From Pseudisothecium myosuroides (taxonomy: Eukaryota > Streptophyta > Bryopsida > Hypnales > Lembophyllaceae), in NCBI GenBank assembly GCA_951799445.1, contig OX637287.1, forward strand, positions 42,809,724 to 42,873,723: a DNA stretch of 64,000 bases, given 5' to 3'. Shown piece after piece: positions 22,779 to 34,561 of this stretch. The notes beneath the pieces were generated by a model. That model searched no databases. It worked only from the letters and a program-made list of their open reading frames with translations, and was not told the origin of the DNA. How positions within the stretch are numbered: the stretch's first letter is position 1; the number at the start of each line of letters is the position of its first letter. The position numbers and the translations under genes were made by a program.

Positions 22779-22932
22779 ACCCTACCTGAAGGTCAGATTT
22801 GGCATGAATTAAGTCATTTTTGTTGAAGAAGTGCCACATGTCATCTTGTGAATGGTGTGAGGTGGATCTCTCAGAATTTGACATGGAAATTTAATTTTGG
22901 CACTTCAGTGCCAAATCAAACCTTCACGTACG
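22779..22932. repeat. Inverted repeat arm 2 (pairs with 14279-14435)
   Basis: It runs from TACCCTACCTGAAGGTCAGA to GCCAAATCAAACCTTCACGTACG, the approximate reverse complement of arm 1. Similarity appears to continue a little outward (GGTACCA-like strings on both outer sides). Confidence 0.8.
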
Positions 22933-23009
22933 TATGGTACTTCCAAACAAAGTTTTCTAGTTTTCTATTTTTTCATGTAGGAAGAAGTAGATTTGTCTAG
23001 GATGAAAAC

Positions 23010-23226
23010 AAGGGTTGCTATTATATGAGCATAGGAGTGTGAGCCCATGAGCCTAGAATACTATACACCTATATTATAGGTGTATACACTACAGAAACCG
23101 TCTATGATTATAAGGTATGTATGTTACAAATATTCATGTTATAGGTATTTATGATACATACACCTTCTATAGTGTGTAGTAATGTTCACAAGCTCTCATT
23201 CTTGGGCTCACATACTAGCACCATTG
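23010..23226. mobile_element. MULE-like MITE with a 10-bp target duplication
   Basis: About 217 bp, flanked by the direct repeat GGATGAAAAC at 23000-23009 and 23227-23236. The ends are imperfect inverted repeats: left AGGGTTGCTATTATATGAGC; right, reversed, AATGGTGCTAGTATGTGAGC. The central part is palindromic around CACCTATATTATAGGTG. A 9-10-bp duplication is typical of Mutator-like elements. There is no coding capacity. Confidence 0.75.
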
Positions 23227-23239
23227 GGATGAAAACTAT

Positions 23240-24660
23240 TTATGAAGGAATTATCTTGAGACGTAGTGTACCAAGGAAAATCTTCTTGAAAAAAGTCTTC
23301 ACGAAACATGAAGCTTGCTTGTGAAAATTCTTAAATTTTCATCTAAAATTTGGAATGGATTGTGAAAATTTCCCTTCATGGGGGAATTTTTTCAAAACTT
23401 GTATCTTGCATAAGGGAATGATATCATAAGGAATGGTCTTTATAATATGTAGAATGTGGTATTTTTTAAATTTAGTGAAGCAAATGATCTTTGTGCCTAG
23501 TGAGGTTGTGAGAATTTTCATGATTATTATAGTTCTAGCAAGACATATTTCATCCCTATATGCTCCATCATCCACTAGGTGAATGATGAGTGTTTTGAAA
23601 TGTGCACTGCATTTGATTAATATTCACTAAAGAGCATTTAGAAAAATTGTGAATATATTAATGAAAATAAAATAAAATGCTTTACGTAAATCAATGATGT
23701 TGGAAATTTTAGAGAAGTTTCAATTATTTATTATGATTGTTTACAAGTGATTTTACTATCTATAGTTTTGAGGATTTAGGGATTTGAGTGAGTAAGACAA
23801 TGAATAACAATTGGGGAGTTACTTCAATATACAAGTACACATCACAGCAACAAAAGATTTTAACTCATTATTTATTCAAATTATGGTCAAATTAATGTTA
23901 TTGTTGTACATTGAAATCCCCTAAAAAATAAAGAGAATGTTTGCTGATTGGAAAATAAACATTCTTGTAGTCGAAAACAACTCAAAGTCGTCATTCCTAA
24001 TATTGTTTTCATCAATTATAAAAATTGTTTTGGTCCATATTCAAGAACCTTTACTAAACACGTACTTGAAATCACATTCACCAAATAACTACATTTAATT
24101 GCATCCTATTTGCAAAACTGACCCATGTAGATTTTTGCCTAAAATATAAAACTTCTATTTATGAAAGCCTACAATCAAATTTGGATACACCTATTTTTAG
24201 CACTTTGAAAATTCAAATTTCACTTCTACCGCTTTTAATTTGTATTTTGGTTCGTATTCTTCAACATTTGCAGGTCTTCACATAACTAGTCCAAATTCCA
24301 CATGAATTGGATCTAGACACTTCTAAACCTGAACATAGACTCTTACAATTTAGCCAGGCTGTCACACGTTCTCACATGTCAAGTTTTACATGGACAAGAC
24401 ACTAGAACTGGCTAATTCTCACATCCTCACATCTCTCTAAAACGTTAACTGGACTTTAAAACACTAACTAAGACCTAAAACATAGAAAAGCAGAATATTT
24501 TGTGCTTTCCAAGATTTTAGGAAGACTTCTCACTAATCTAGTAGGGACTTCTACCAAACTCCTCTCAACTACTAATTCATGCTATTTTACATGAATTAAC
24601 ACTAAAAACTAACAATAAATCGGGAAAAATAAGCCCAGAGCTCCAAGTGCTATCTTGAGG
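23240..24660. other. AT-rich intergenic region, no gene seen
   Basis: AT-rich with short frames only; no TIR pair, satellite or coding signal recognised. Confidence 0.5.
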
Positions 24661-24662
24661 GC

Positions 24663-24960
24663 TCACACCTCCTTTATCCAATAAAAATACAACAAAATAG
24701 GATGAGGGAAGTATAAGGCCAATTGCCCGATTGCCTCCGTCATCCAACAATGCTTCGTTCCCTTAATAAAATAGGACGAGCTAAAAAAGCATGAGGCTAG
24801 TTGCCTGACTATCTCCCTCATCCTACAAAAATATAACACAAAAGGATGAGGGAAGTATAAGGCGAATTGCCCAATTGCTTCCCTCATCCAACAAAAATCT
24901 AACAAAATAGGATGAAAAAAATATAAAGCTAATTGCCCCAACTACCTCCCAATCCAATAG
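24663..24960. repeat. Tandem repeat, ~60-80-bp units (GGATGAGG...AAGGCCAATTGCC)
   Basis: About four degenerate units each contain CAACAAAATAGGATGAGG, AAGTATAAGGC and AATTGCCCGATTGCCTC, followed by CTCATCCAAC. The 92-codon minus frame here merely translates the repeat. A fifth related piece lies at 51715-51805. Confidence 0.8.
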
Positions 24961-25479
24961 AAAAAATCACCAATGACCAGTCAATACTTACGCCATCCAT
25001 ATGCTACAACAGGTACTAATGGATTTCGACCATAGAAGAATACAAAAGAGTAATCTTTCAAACACTTTCCAAGAACTTTCATATTTGGTAATGTACAAAT
25101 CAAGTCCACAATGTATTTACTACACCAATAAAACCAAACCAAAAAAATGATAAATGATAATGTTTTTTTTAAGTTAATGCAAATAAATAGATTTGACACC
25201 TTATTGTGTTACCAATTTTGAAGTACTCAAATAATATGGGCACTTAGGGAGGTTGTTGTTGCCTAGTTGGTAAAAATGCCTAGCCGGCTAAAAATGGTTG
25301 CATCATCATTAAAGAAACAACATAAATCTTTTAGGAAAATTCCACAAAGAGAGAGCCAACAATCACATTGCGCACAATTTATTAGGAAACATACATGGAA
25401 CTCATGGAACAACCACTAGGTTAAAAAATAAGGAAATTATTGCAGTTTGGGAGCGACAACCAACTTAGGTGTGAAATTT

Positions 25480-26292
25480 AGTATTTTGATTGATTCTCAC
25501 TTTTTTCTCTTTACTATTTTTTTTCCAATAAGGTGGAGGCACCAATAACTGATCATTTAAGCAATTTGAAAACAGATTCTGCGTAGTATGAGTTGGTGGA
25601 TATTTTTCCCATATAACAAAATAGGAAATAGAAGGATTTCTAAATTTTCAAATTTATATTCAGAAAATTGAAATTACAATGCATTTCGGGAAGCAAAAGA
25701 ACTCTTGACCCATAAGCAATGTCTAGAGTCTTCCAATTCCGATCATTCAAGACAATATTTTCTTGCTCACTACTTTAGATAATGTGTGTCATAACCTTAT
25801 TAGTCCCAATCTTGAAAAGGACAAAAAAAAGTTTCAAGCTTGAGATCCAACAGATTTGGCCAAGGTTGGAAATAGTGCAACCTCTAGGTTGGGTACTAGA
25901 CGTGGTTGGTTATTGGTGCCTCCACCTTATGTTGTACAATTCCAAATGATTTGAAAGTTTTCAAGTTTGTAGCCAATTTGCCTTGAAGAATGAATCCAAA
26001 GAGTTGCTACCATTTTAGACATTTTTTCATACAAATGTCACCTTGTAAAGTGCAGTTGTCTGGTTTTTTGTAGGGCCAAAAAATTCCTTTTGTCAATTCA
26101 AACGCTAATATCTTGCCATCTACTTGGAGAAAATTTCTGAAACTTTTTCTACATCTTCTCAAATCACCTTACTACAATATCCTACAGTTGAATGTGTCCA
26201 AAAATGTTTTTTTAAATGTTTTTTGTACTTGTCCTAAAATGGCAATTTTGGAACATTTTTGGTGAAAATTTAGTCAAGGAACTTTTAGGGGG
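25480..26292 (-). mobile_element. Truncated TTAA-bordered (piggyBac-like) element, split by a MITE
   Basis: Read on the minus strand it starts at TTAA (26296-26293) followed by CCCCCTAAAAGTTCC. It follows the 52016-52948 copy through the GGAATTGTACAACATA landmark. There a 397-bp MITE (25531-25927) interrupts it, and homology resumes with GGAAAAAAAATAG to about 25480, where it stops. Its 3' half is missing. Confidence 0.75.
25531..25927. mobile_element. Foldback MITE, 19-bp perfect TIR, TA target duplication
   Basis: The TIR AGGTGGAGGCACCAATAAC opens the element and its exact reverse complement closes it. TA occurs at 25529-25530 and 25928-25929. The sister element at 52 kb reads ACAACATATAGG at this point and lacks the insert, so this is a filled/empty site pair. 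The TIR matches that of the MITE at 60232-60451 (AGGTAGATGCACCCAAT), so both belong to one family. The TA duplication suggests mobilisation by a Tc1/mariner-type transposase. Confidence 0.85.
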
Positions 26293-26771
26293 TTAATTTC
26301 AAGGTAGAAAAATCTAAATCCTTTCATTTAATTATGTATTGCTGGATTTTAATCCTAGGTTTTAACTTTCATGGAAATTTTTTGTCGTACGCGTAATCTA
26401 GGCATAAGTATTCTTAACACTAAAAATGTGGTAAGATGACACGAAATATCGTCCTGTGAGAGTATATAAAATCAAAATATGTAAATATAGATTAAAATAG
26501 GATTAGAATAGAGCCAAATTTTTTTGAATTTTAGTAAGATATAAGAAATTAGATCCAAATACGGATAACATGAGGAAGTCAATTTCCTTGTTGCTAAGAT
26601 CCGTTGCGACTGGCTAATCACCAATAGAAGACGGGTCCGAAATCCGAAATTTTTTCGGATTGTAGGAACCTATGATCTAGAGTTCCAACCTAGAAGACTA
26701 GCGTCTCGTTATGGGAATGGTCTCCTAACCGTTCTCCGCCGGGAACGGTCGGCAGCTTGACGGGTACTTAA

Positions 26772-27706
26772 CCCCTAAAAGCCCTTTGTCCCTTCGGGGG
26801 ACAAATGCGTTTTCGGGTAGGTACCTACGAGCTGAAATTGTCTTCTGATTTTTTGAAATTTTTTTTGGAGATAGAAAAACTGATAAGCTTTGTGGGAATA
26901 TAATTTTTTTCTCAATCGGTGCCCAGGAAAAAAAGTTATGACCAAATAAGCTCAAAACAGGGGACGGCGGGCAGCTCGGGCAGCAGAAAAAAAATGGACA
27001 AAAATTTGAATTTTTTTTTTTAATATTTTTTTCCTGATAGATAATATTTTTGCCTATCTAGAAAGCTTTGATTCATTTCATTTGGATATGTTATGAGAAA
27101 GTTATGGACATTCTTGTTTTTCGGGCAGTTTGAGCATCTTCTTGAAAAAAATAACTTGTAGGACTCATTTCTGAATGCAATTTTTCAAATTTTTCAATTT
27201 TTTTTTTTTGGCATGGTTTAGTTTACTTGCTAGAACAATCTCACCATTGGGATTAGTGCATTTTAATTCCATCTAAGAGATATTAATATTTTAGATTTTC
27301 CTTCTATCTCATACCTACTTCTATTTAACAATTTTTTTAAGGATGAAAATTAAGTTTTTTTGAGTTTCTTTTTTTTTCCTAGACTCTCAACTCAATTCTC
27401 CACTGTAAAAATTTAAAGCTCAAAACGCTGTAGTGCAAAAATTTTAAGTTAAAAATGTTTAAGGACAAAAAATCTGGTCCCGCAATGTGCTGAAAAACTT
27501 GTTTTTTCCACTTTAAACGCAGATATCTTGCAATCTATGCAGTCAAAAATTCTGAAATTTTTTCCACACATTCTCATACCAATTAGGTGTAAGATCCTAC
27601 GGTTAGATGTGAAAAAAAAACAATTTTAATTTTTTTTTACTTTTTGCTATAGAAATGGCAGTTTTTAGTGTTTTTTGGTAGAAAAAAGACCTTGGGCCTT
27701 TAGGGG
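26772..27706 (-). mobile_element. TTAA-bordered non-autonomous (piggyBac-like) element, copy 1
   Basis: 935 bp between TTAA at 26768-26771 and 27707-27710. The ends are CCCCTAAAAGCCC and, reversed, CCCCTAAAGGCCC. It is nearly identical to the inverted copy 57503-58436 over the stretches compared by eye. No duplication extends beyond TTAA. There is no transposase; the 76-codon frame near one end recurs in other copies only through sequence identity. Near that end lies the small hairpin GTCCCTTCGGGGGAC. Confidence 0.8.
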
Positions 27707-27859
27707 TTAAGACATGCCAACCCTATTCTTCTTCCTTTTTCACAGACCACTTCGTGCGTGTAGTTGAGAGAAAGAGCGGTGAGATATAGATTGTGTCAGG
27801 GAGAGAAAGGTGAGGTCGATACCGATTGCACCGGATTAGTACTGTCGGTGGCGGTAGTC

Positions 27860-30800
27860 ATGGCAGAAGGTGGCGATCCGAAAATCCGGATTACAGTCAC
27901 GGCGCGGACGGTTTGTCCAGTTATTCCGGAGAATCCGACCGTGCAGAGGCACTTAGAGGAGGATCTAACGTGTATGGGGTACATCGGATTAATACGAAGG
28001 CCGCGGAATGTCAAAGACCAGGGGATGATCGAAGAGCTCATCGAAGGGGTCTCAAATCAGTATGAGTTGACGATTAGGGGTCAACCCGTAACTTGGACGG
28101 ATAATGTTTGGGCGGAAGTATACGACTTCAAGAAATCCGGACCTGGATTAGCCTCCCGGAAAGAAAAGTACTCAAGCGAAAAGTTCCGAAATCCAGTCAA
28201 TGTAAAGGACGGATACGCCATTAGTGAGTGTAAGAGCAATAGGCATAGACGGATACTGGAATTTATGATTCCGCTTTTGTATCCGGAAAAGCCTACCTGG
28301 ATTACGGTCATAGTAGGAAACACCATCTTTGGAGCTCTAGAGGATAGGGCAGTGCATTGAGGTGAGATTTTTGCGGGAGTAGTAACAAAATTGGTGGATC
28401 ATGTGGCAAAGAGCAAGTACAGTCACTACAAGAAAATGGCCACTTACATGACTGCGGCAATGTGACTTCCAGTCCGAAATGACTAAAAAGTGACTGCGGC
28501 TCTCTAATTGCACTGGCGGAGACAAAAAAATCCAGTCGCATAGTCATCTTGCAGTCGCCCACGTGACTTCGGGATGAGCAGTGAACGACGGTGGAGCTTC
28601 ATCCACTGTGTTTCGTTCACAGCAGTCTCGCCCCTCTGATGTGGATGGAACGAAATCCATCATAAAGGCCGCAGTCATGCGTTGTGACTGTGCGTCACTT
28701 CATGGCGACTATGTCGCGACTTCCGCATGACTACTACAATATTACCAACTTTCAAAGGTTAAGGTTTTTTTTATCTTGGCTTGTATTCTTTTCCTTATTG
28801 CCATTTCTCTCTTTTTCCTTTTTTTGATCTTTCTACGGCACACGACTGACTGTTTTATAACTTTCACCTTTTTTCTAACCTTCCATTTTTGAAATAAGTT
28901 ACTCTTCCTTTCTTTGATCTCCTCTTTTCTTTTTGATCTCCTTTTCCATTTATTATTTTGTTTTATATACCTAAAGGAAATGACATATCTAGTGGTTCCA
29001 AGTTTTTGGGCATTTTTTTTTACTTTGTACTTCTCTTTGCCACTCTCTCTTATACATTTTGAAAATGACCTCCTCTATTTATTATACTATTTCTTTTCTT
29101 TTTTGGAAATGACCATTTTAGTACTTTAATTTTTTTTGCCTAGAATTTGCTTCGCTATGCTCTCTTATACATTTTTGCCATATCCTCTTTTGTTTATTAT
29201 TTTGTTTCATTTCTGAATTGGAAATGACCATTCTATTACTTCCAATTTTTTTTGGCTTTTTTTGGCTCTTCACTTCTTTTTGCTACTCTCTAATACATTT
29301 TTGCCATTTCCTCTTCCATATGTTATTATTTTTTTTCCTTTTTGGAAATGACTGTTTTAGTACTCTCTATTTGGGGGGCTTTTAGGAGTAAATATACTCA
29401 TTTTCTCTACTCTCTTTTATATTTTTTTAATCTCCTCTTTCATTCATTATTTGGTTTCATTTCCTTTTAGAAATAACTATTCTAGTAATTCCAAATTTGT
29501 GCACTTATTTTCTTTGATCTCTCTTGCAATTTTTTTTAATCCTCTCTTTTATTCATTATTTTATTTTATGTTGTTCCCAAAAATGACCGAGGTAGTACTT
29601 TTAATTTCTTTTTTCCTTTCTTCTCTTTGAACTTATTTTCTCTACTCCCTCTTACAAAAAATTTTGATCCTCTCTTTCAAGTATTATTTTATTTTATTTT
29701 ATTTCTAAAAAGGATTGCATCATTACTTCTAATTCTGTTTTCCATTGCAAAATGACTTCTTAAAACTGCAAAATATCTTCCTGAGACTGCTAAACGACTT
29801 CCTCAGACTACAGAATGACTTCTTGAGATTGTAGAATGACTTCTTAGGCTCCTACTTTAATGCTACTTCAGCGCCCTTTGCATTGTAAATTTGTGATGCA
29901 TTATGCAATTTTCAAACATCCTACATACCTTTCATCACACTTTCCTTGCATCTATAGTACATTTTCATGTACGCCATATATAACAAGGATGGATTAAATT
30001 CAAAAAGGATATTAGAAAATGTCAAAGAAAATATCCATTCCAATTTCTTTCTCAAATTAGTCCATAACTTTTGATTTGAGATTTGAAATCTAAAACGGAT
30101 TTTTGGAGATGAAAGTGAGATTGATTTTCCAACTTCTTTTAGTTCCAAAATTTTAGAAAAAAATTAATCTACTATGCCTAAATGAGGTCTAAAACATTAC
30201 TTGTAATTCAATTCCTGCGTTTTACATATCCCATATGGTTTGTCTTGCTTCCTACCACCCCACTTGTATAAAGGGCTTATCATTTCATCTCTTCATACTC
30301 ACATTTTAAGTGGCTTTAGAAGCCACGTGACACACATGCCAAATATGGTGTATGGCATATAATGTATGGCATCAAGTGTATGGTGTATTGTGTATGGTGT
30401 GTTATGAATGGTGTATTGTTGTGAAACTTTGAATGTACTCATATGTGACTATAGAATGACTACTTCCCATGCAATTGTCATTACTTTCTTTTTTGCATAC
30501 ATTGCCACAACTTGAAAATGATACGAAAATGATTTTCTACATCTTTGGGGAGTGATTTGAATCCTAAATCGTCGTCACTTAAAAAACACTACAAAATGAC
30601 ATGTCGCTTGGCAATCTAAAATGGCATAAAATGACTACAGAATGACTTCCAAACAACGTCTGACGTGGACGTCCACGTCAGATGTGTAAGGGGTCTGTCA
30701 TGATTTAAAAATGACTTCCAAATGACTTCCTATATGGACATCCACGTCATATGTATAAGGGGTCTGACATGACTGCAGCATGACTTACCACGTGGCTGTC

Positions 30801-32447
30801 CACGTAGGTGACATATTGCGGCACTTTCCACGTGTCAGCCCTAGAGTCGTTTCCTTAACCCCTCTCTTTCTTTATCACCTGAAAGGAAGTGCTCTTTCAT
30901 CCAGTTTGTCATCTATCAGACTTCGTCGTTGGTGATATTAAAAAGCATAGTCGTATATAAACGACTGCTCCAAAATAACTCCGGAATGACTCCAGGGCCC
31001 CCAAGTCACGTTACAATCACTTGTGCTAAAATGACTGCCAGAGAGTTGTATATCGCAGTCTTGGACATGGCCACTTTCTTGTAGTGAGTCCGCTCAGCCC
31101 ATATTTGTTTCACCTCTACCACCAACATGAGGTATTAAATAACCATGAAGTAGTAGTATACAAAACCGGAATTCAAATCCTGAAGTACGGCCTTAAGTCA
31201 GAAGCTGCGTAGGAGCATCAGGAGGAAGAAGACAAAGAAGAGCAGAAGGAGCAACTGACTGACAAACGCGACAAGCAAAGGAAGTCGACCGATCCGGCTA
31301 CGAGAGGGAAGCTTCCAGAATTAGAAACCGGAGAATCCAACCAGCCTCCGACGAAGGAAGAACCCTCGGATTTCATTGATGCCAAAATTGAGTGTGTACG
31401 GCAGGCTAAGAGGCTCAACGACAACTATCAAGATTTCATATTCGAAATCGGTGAGGAGTTGAAGGTGGAACCGAAGTACATTGTGGAGGAAATCCGGCGA
31501 CGACCAAGTCCAGATGTGCTATAAGAGAAGGATGAGCGGATCCGGAACTTGGAGAAGGATCAGGATGACTTCCGAGCCTGGGCGATGTTTGCAGAAGGAG
31601 ATGCAGCAGTCGCAAGACAGAAGAAGACGGAGTCTATCCAGCTAGTCCGGAACCTGACAACGTTGGTTGCACAGCCAACGGACCTGGTGGTCAGAGCCAG
31701 ACTCTTCAACGACCGGATGATCAGTGAGGGACATCTATCTGGATCGAAAGTGGTGACAATTTTGGTCGACTTTCAATCAAAGATGGAGGCGGTGTTGAAG
31801 GAAATGGGTAAGCTTCTGGGACACCTTGATCCGGATAAGCATTGAACTTCACAATGTTTCCGGAAGTCCCCGGACTCGAGTACCTGAACACTCCGACCAA
31901 GCAGGGTCTGCGGTCCCTTCTACAGACACCTGTAGTTCCGTCCTCAAATCAAGTGCAGCTACAATGGACGAGTTCGAAGGAGGTACGCGAACTTGGAAGG
32001 GAAACAAGTGCGAAATCGGTTCCGGTACCTTAGGAATTTGCCATCCCACAACCGGTTCCGTCTACCCGGATTACTGGGACAGCAACAATACTGCTCCCTG
32101 GACGGGAAGTTCGCAGTGATCTGGTCAAGCGGATGTTGGCTTTACCGAATCCGGCTCGGACCCATCCGGAAAAGTTCACCCATATGCAACAATCTTCGTC
32201 TAAACGGGACTGTGCGATGATAGACCTTGGAGACGCGTCGCAAGAGGAGGAGCCTGAGGTGGAGATGTTGGAGAAATCCGACAAGGGGAATTCGAATCGG
32301 AATCCGAGACGGAATCGGATGAGGAGGCCTCGCCACCGCCAATCAAGCGCACAATGCAAACCCGGGCTGTAGTGAAAGTGACTCCACCAAAGTCCTCAAA
32401 CAAACCACCTGCAAGTCCGAGTAGCAGTGCGAAGAAGGCATGTAGGG
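27860..32447 (+). pseudogene. Unidentified element ORF, copy 1, split by a CACTA insertion
   Basis: An open frame from ATG 27860 runs 166 codons to a TGA at 28358. It holds VIPENPTVQRHLEEDL, ILEFMIPLLYPEKPTWITV and NTIFGAL, shared with the 34562 copy (VIPKDGG, LVPILYPERPTWITV, NTIFGAL). Beyond that stop the homology goes on to 28423, is broken by the CACTA element 28424-31086, and resumes at once (KYS/PLSPYLFHLY). Later pieces are an acidic linker (about 31201-31500), a helical segment (31549-31845) and a basic Ser/Pro/Lys tail (32283-32447). Several stops and frame changes make it non-functional. I cannot name the family. A capsid-like or DNA-binding protein of a plant mobile element is a guess. 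Confidence 0.65.
28424..31086. mobile_element. Non-autonomous CACTA (EnSpm-type) transposon
   Basis: 2,663 bp. The left end CACTACAAGAAAATGGCCAC and the right end GGCCACTTTCTTGTAGTG are inverted. The target duplication AGT lies at 28421-28423 and 31087-31089. Both flanks carry many subterminal ATGACT(G/T)C-type motifs, and an ACGTCCACGTCATATGT-like block is repeated on the right. The interior is T-rich with no transposase frame, so it would need a transposase from elsewhere. Removing the element and one AGT rejoins the flanking ORF in frame. Confidence 0.95.
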
Positions 32448-33315
32448 GAAGGTAGTACGTTAGTTCTTTTTAGTCAGTTAGGATTTTTGAATTTCAGTTC
32501 CGGAACGGGACAACGGGTTTTCCGTGCATGGGGCCCAATTTTGGATCTCTAGGGATAGCTGACCTTTGACTTTCCGGATATCTTGGGAGGTCATTCTATG
32601 GTTACCCGGATTTTAGGGGTGACTTTTCAGCTTTTTGGCCTTTTGTTTTGGGATTTTAAGGGGGCGGACAGTTTGTTGCCCTCTCATTCCATCCAAGCCC
32701 ATTTTGTGTGCATTTGTTTATGTTCATTCCTTTTCTTTAATCTAAGATACCGAGTGAACTTTTTGACTACCGGCTATGTGTACGACTTTATTGGTTTGTT
32801 TATGAGCGTGTTAAGGTGTAAGAGGGGATGGGTAAGGAGAAATCCGGATCTGAGGTGATCGGGCTTGATCGGTAGTGCTTAAGTGTGAAGAAGCTTTTTG
32901 ACTTGTGAATGAGGATTAGTGCATAGTGCTTTTAAACTACCGGAACGGTAATGTGGGAGCACGAAATGTAAGGATAAGGCAAGTTAGCTAGTAATATGAA
33001 AGAAGGAGTTAGAAATGGTAAAATTTTAGCTTTTTGTAAGGCTTAAATACGAGTTTTACCAAAATTAAGATTCCTCTGTTATAGGATAATTGTAAATAGA
33101 TAAATAGGTTAAAAAAGGGAATTAGAATTTTCTGATTAGACCAGAAAACCGGAAACGGAAACGGAACCGGGTATTAAATCAAGACTTGTTCAATATACCG
33201 GGGCTGGGTAGTTGGGTACGAACATGTACCGGAGGATACTGGAGAGCCTACAGGAAGCCATTAGGGCAACCCTGCGATCCAACGGCTCTACTGGAAGATA
33301 AGGAAGACCGTTTAA

Positions 33316-34248
33316 CCCCTAAAGGACCAAGGCTTTTTTTCTGCCAAAAAACACTCAAAACTGCCATTTCTATAGCAAAAAGTAAAAAAAATTGAAAATT
33401 GTTTTTTTTCCACATCTAACAGTAGGATCTGACACCTAACTAGTATGAGAGTGTGTGGGAAAAATTTCAGAATTTTTGACCGCACAGATTGCAAGATATC
33501 TGCGTTTAAAGTGAAAAAAACAAGTTTTTCAGCACATTGCGGGACTGGATTTTTTGACTTTGAACATTTTTAACTTAAAATTTTTGCACTACAACGTTTT
33601 GAGCTTTAATTCTTTATAGTGGAGAATTGAGTTGAGAGTCTAGGAAAAAAACAAAATTTAAAAAAACTTAATTATCATTCTTAAAAAAATTGTTAAGTAG
33701 AAGTAGGTACGAGATAGAAGGAAAATCTAAAATATTCATATATTTTAAATGGAATTAAACTGCACTAATCCCAATGGTGAGATTGTTCTAGCAAGTAATA
33801 TAAACCACGCAAAATTATTTTTTTTGAAAAATATGAAAAATTGCATTCAGAAATGAATCCTACAAGTTATTTTTTTCAAGAAGATGCTCTAACTGCCTGA
33901 AAAACAAGAATGTTCATAACTTTCTCATAACATATCCAAATGAAATGAATCAAAGCTTTCCAGATAGGCAAAAATATAATCTATGAGAAAAAAAATATTA
34001 AAAAAAAAAATTCAAGTTTTTGTCCATTTTTTTTTGCTGCCCGAGCTGCCCCGCGTCCCCTGTTTTGAGCTTATTTGGTCATAACTTTTGTTACCGGGCA
34101 CCGATTGTGAAAAAAATTATATTCCCACAAAGCTCATCAGTTTTTCTATCTCCAAAAAAAGTTTCGAAAAATCACGACAAAATTTCAGCCCGTAGGTACC
34201 TGCCCGAAAACGCATTTGTCCCCCGAAGGGACAACGGTCCTTTAGGGG
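33316..34248 (+). mobile_element. TTAA-bordered non-autonomous (piggyBac-like) element, copy 2
   Basis: 933 bp between TTAA at 33312-33315 and 34249-34252. The termini CCCCTAAAGGACC are perfect 13-bp inverted repeats. It is collinear with copies at 26772 (inverted) and 57503, with moderate divergence. It lies between the two copies of the unidentified ORF family. No coding capacity is supported. Confidence 0.8.
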
Positions 34249-34561
34249 TTAACGGTCACAATCTTCCAGGATTCCGGCGGAAACGGAAAACCCTAAACGG
34301 CTTGAAACGGCTGGACGGGAGAAGACCTAGGGGTCGGCGCTTCTGCCCACACTTCTCATTCGGGGAATTGAAGAATCCTTGGAGCACTCTGAGTGGTTGT
34401 GTTGTGAGTCAGGATGCAAGGAGAAAGAGAGAGCTCTGAGTTTACGGACCCGGGAGAGAGAATTAGGACCAGTGCTTGGTCTGAAAAATCTGTAGCTTTG
34501 CATTCGTGAGGGACTGTGTGAGGCTTGTTCTTGAGTGACTCTGGTAGAGCTTTGGAGTGCA

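Noticed and set aside
24663..24941. 92-codon minus frame rich in Phe/Tyr/Leu with internal repeats
   Set aside because: A translation of the local tandem repeat.
26725..26955. Frame translating MSLFGHNFFS..., also at 34020-34439 and 58253-58453
   Set aside because: It recurs because the TTAA elements are near-identical DNA copies. The old copy at 52 kb lacks it and no domain is recognisable.
28914..29129. Hydrophobic 71-codon frame inside the CACTA element
   Set aside because: T-rich non-coding interior; the hydrophobicity follows from base composition.
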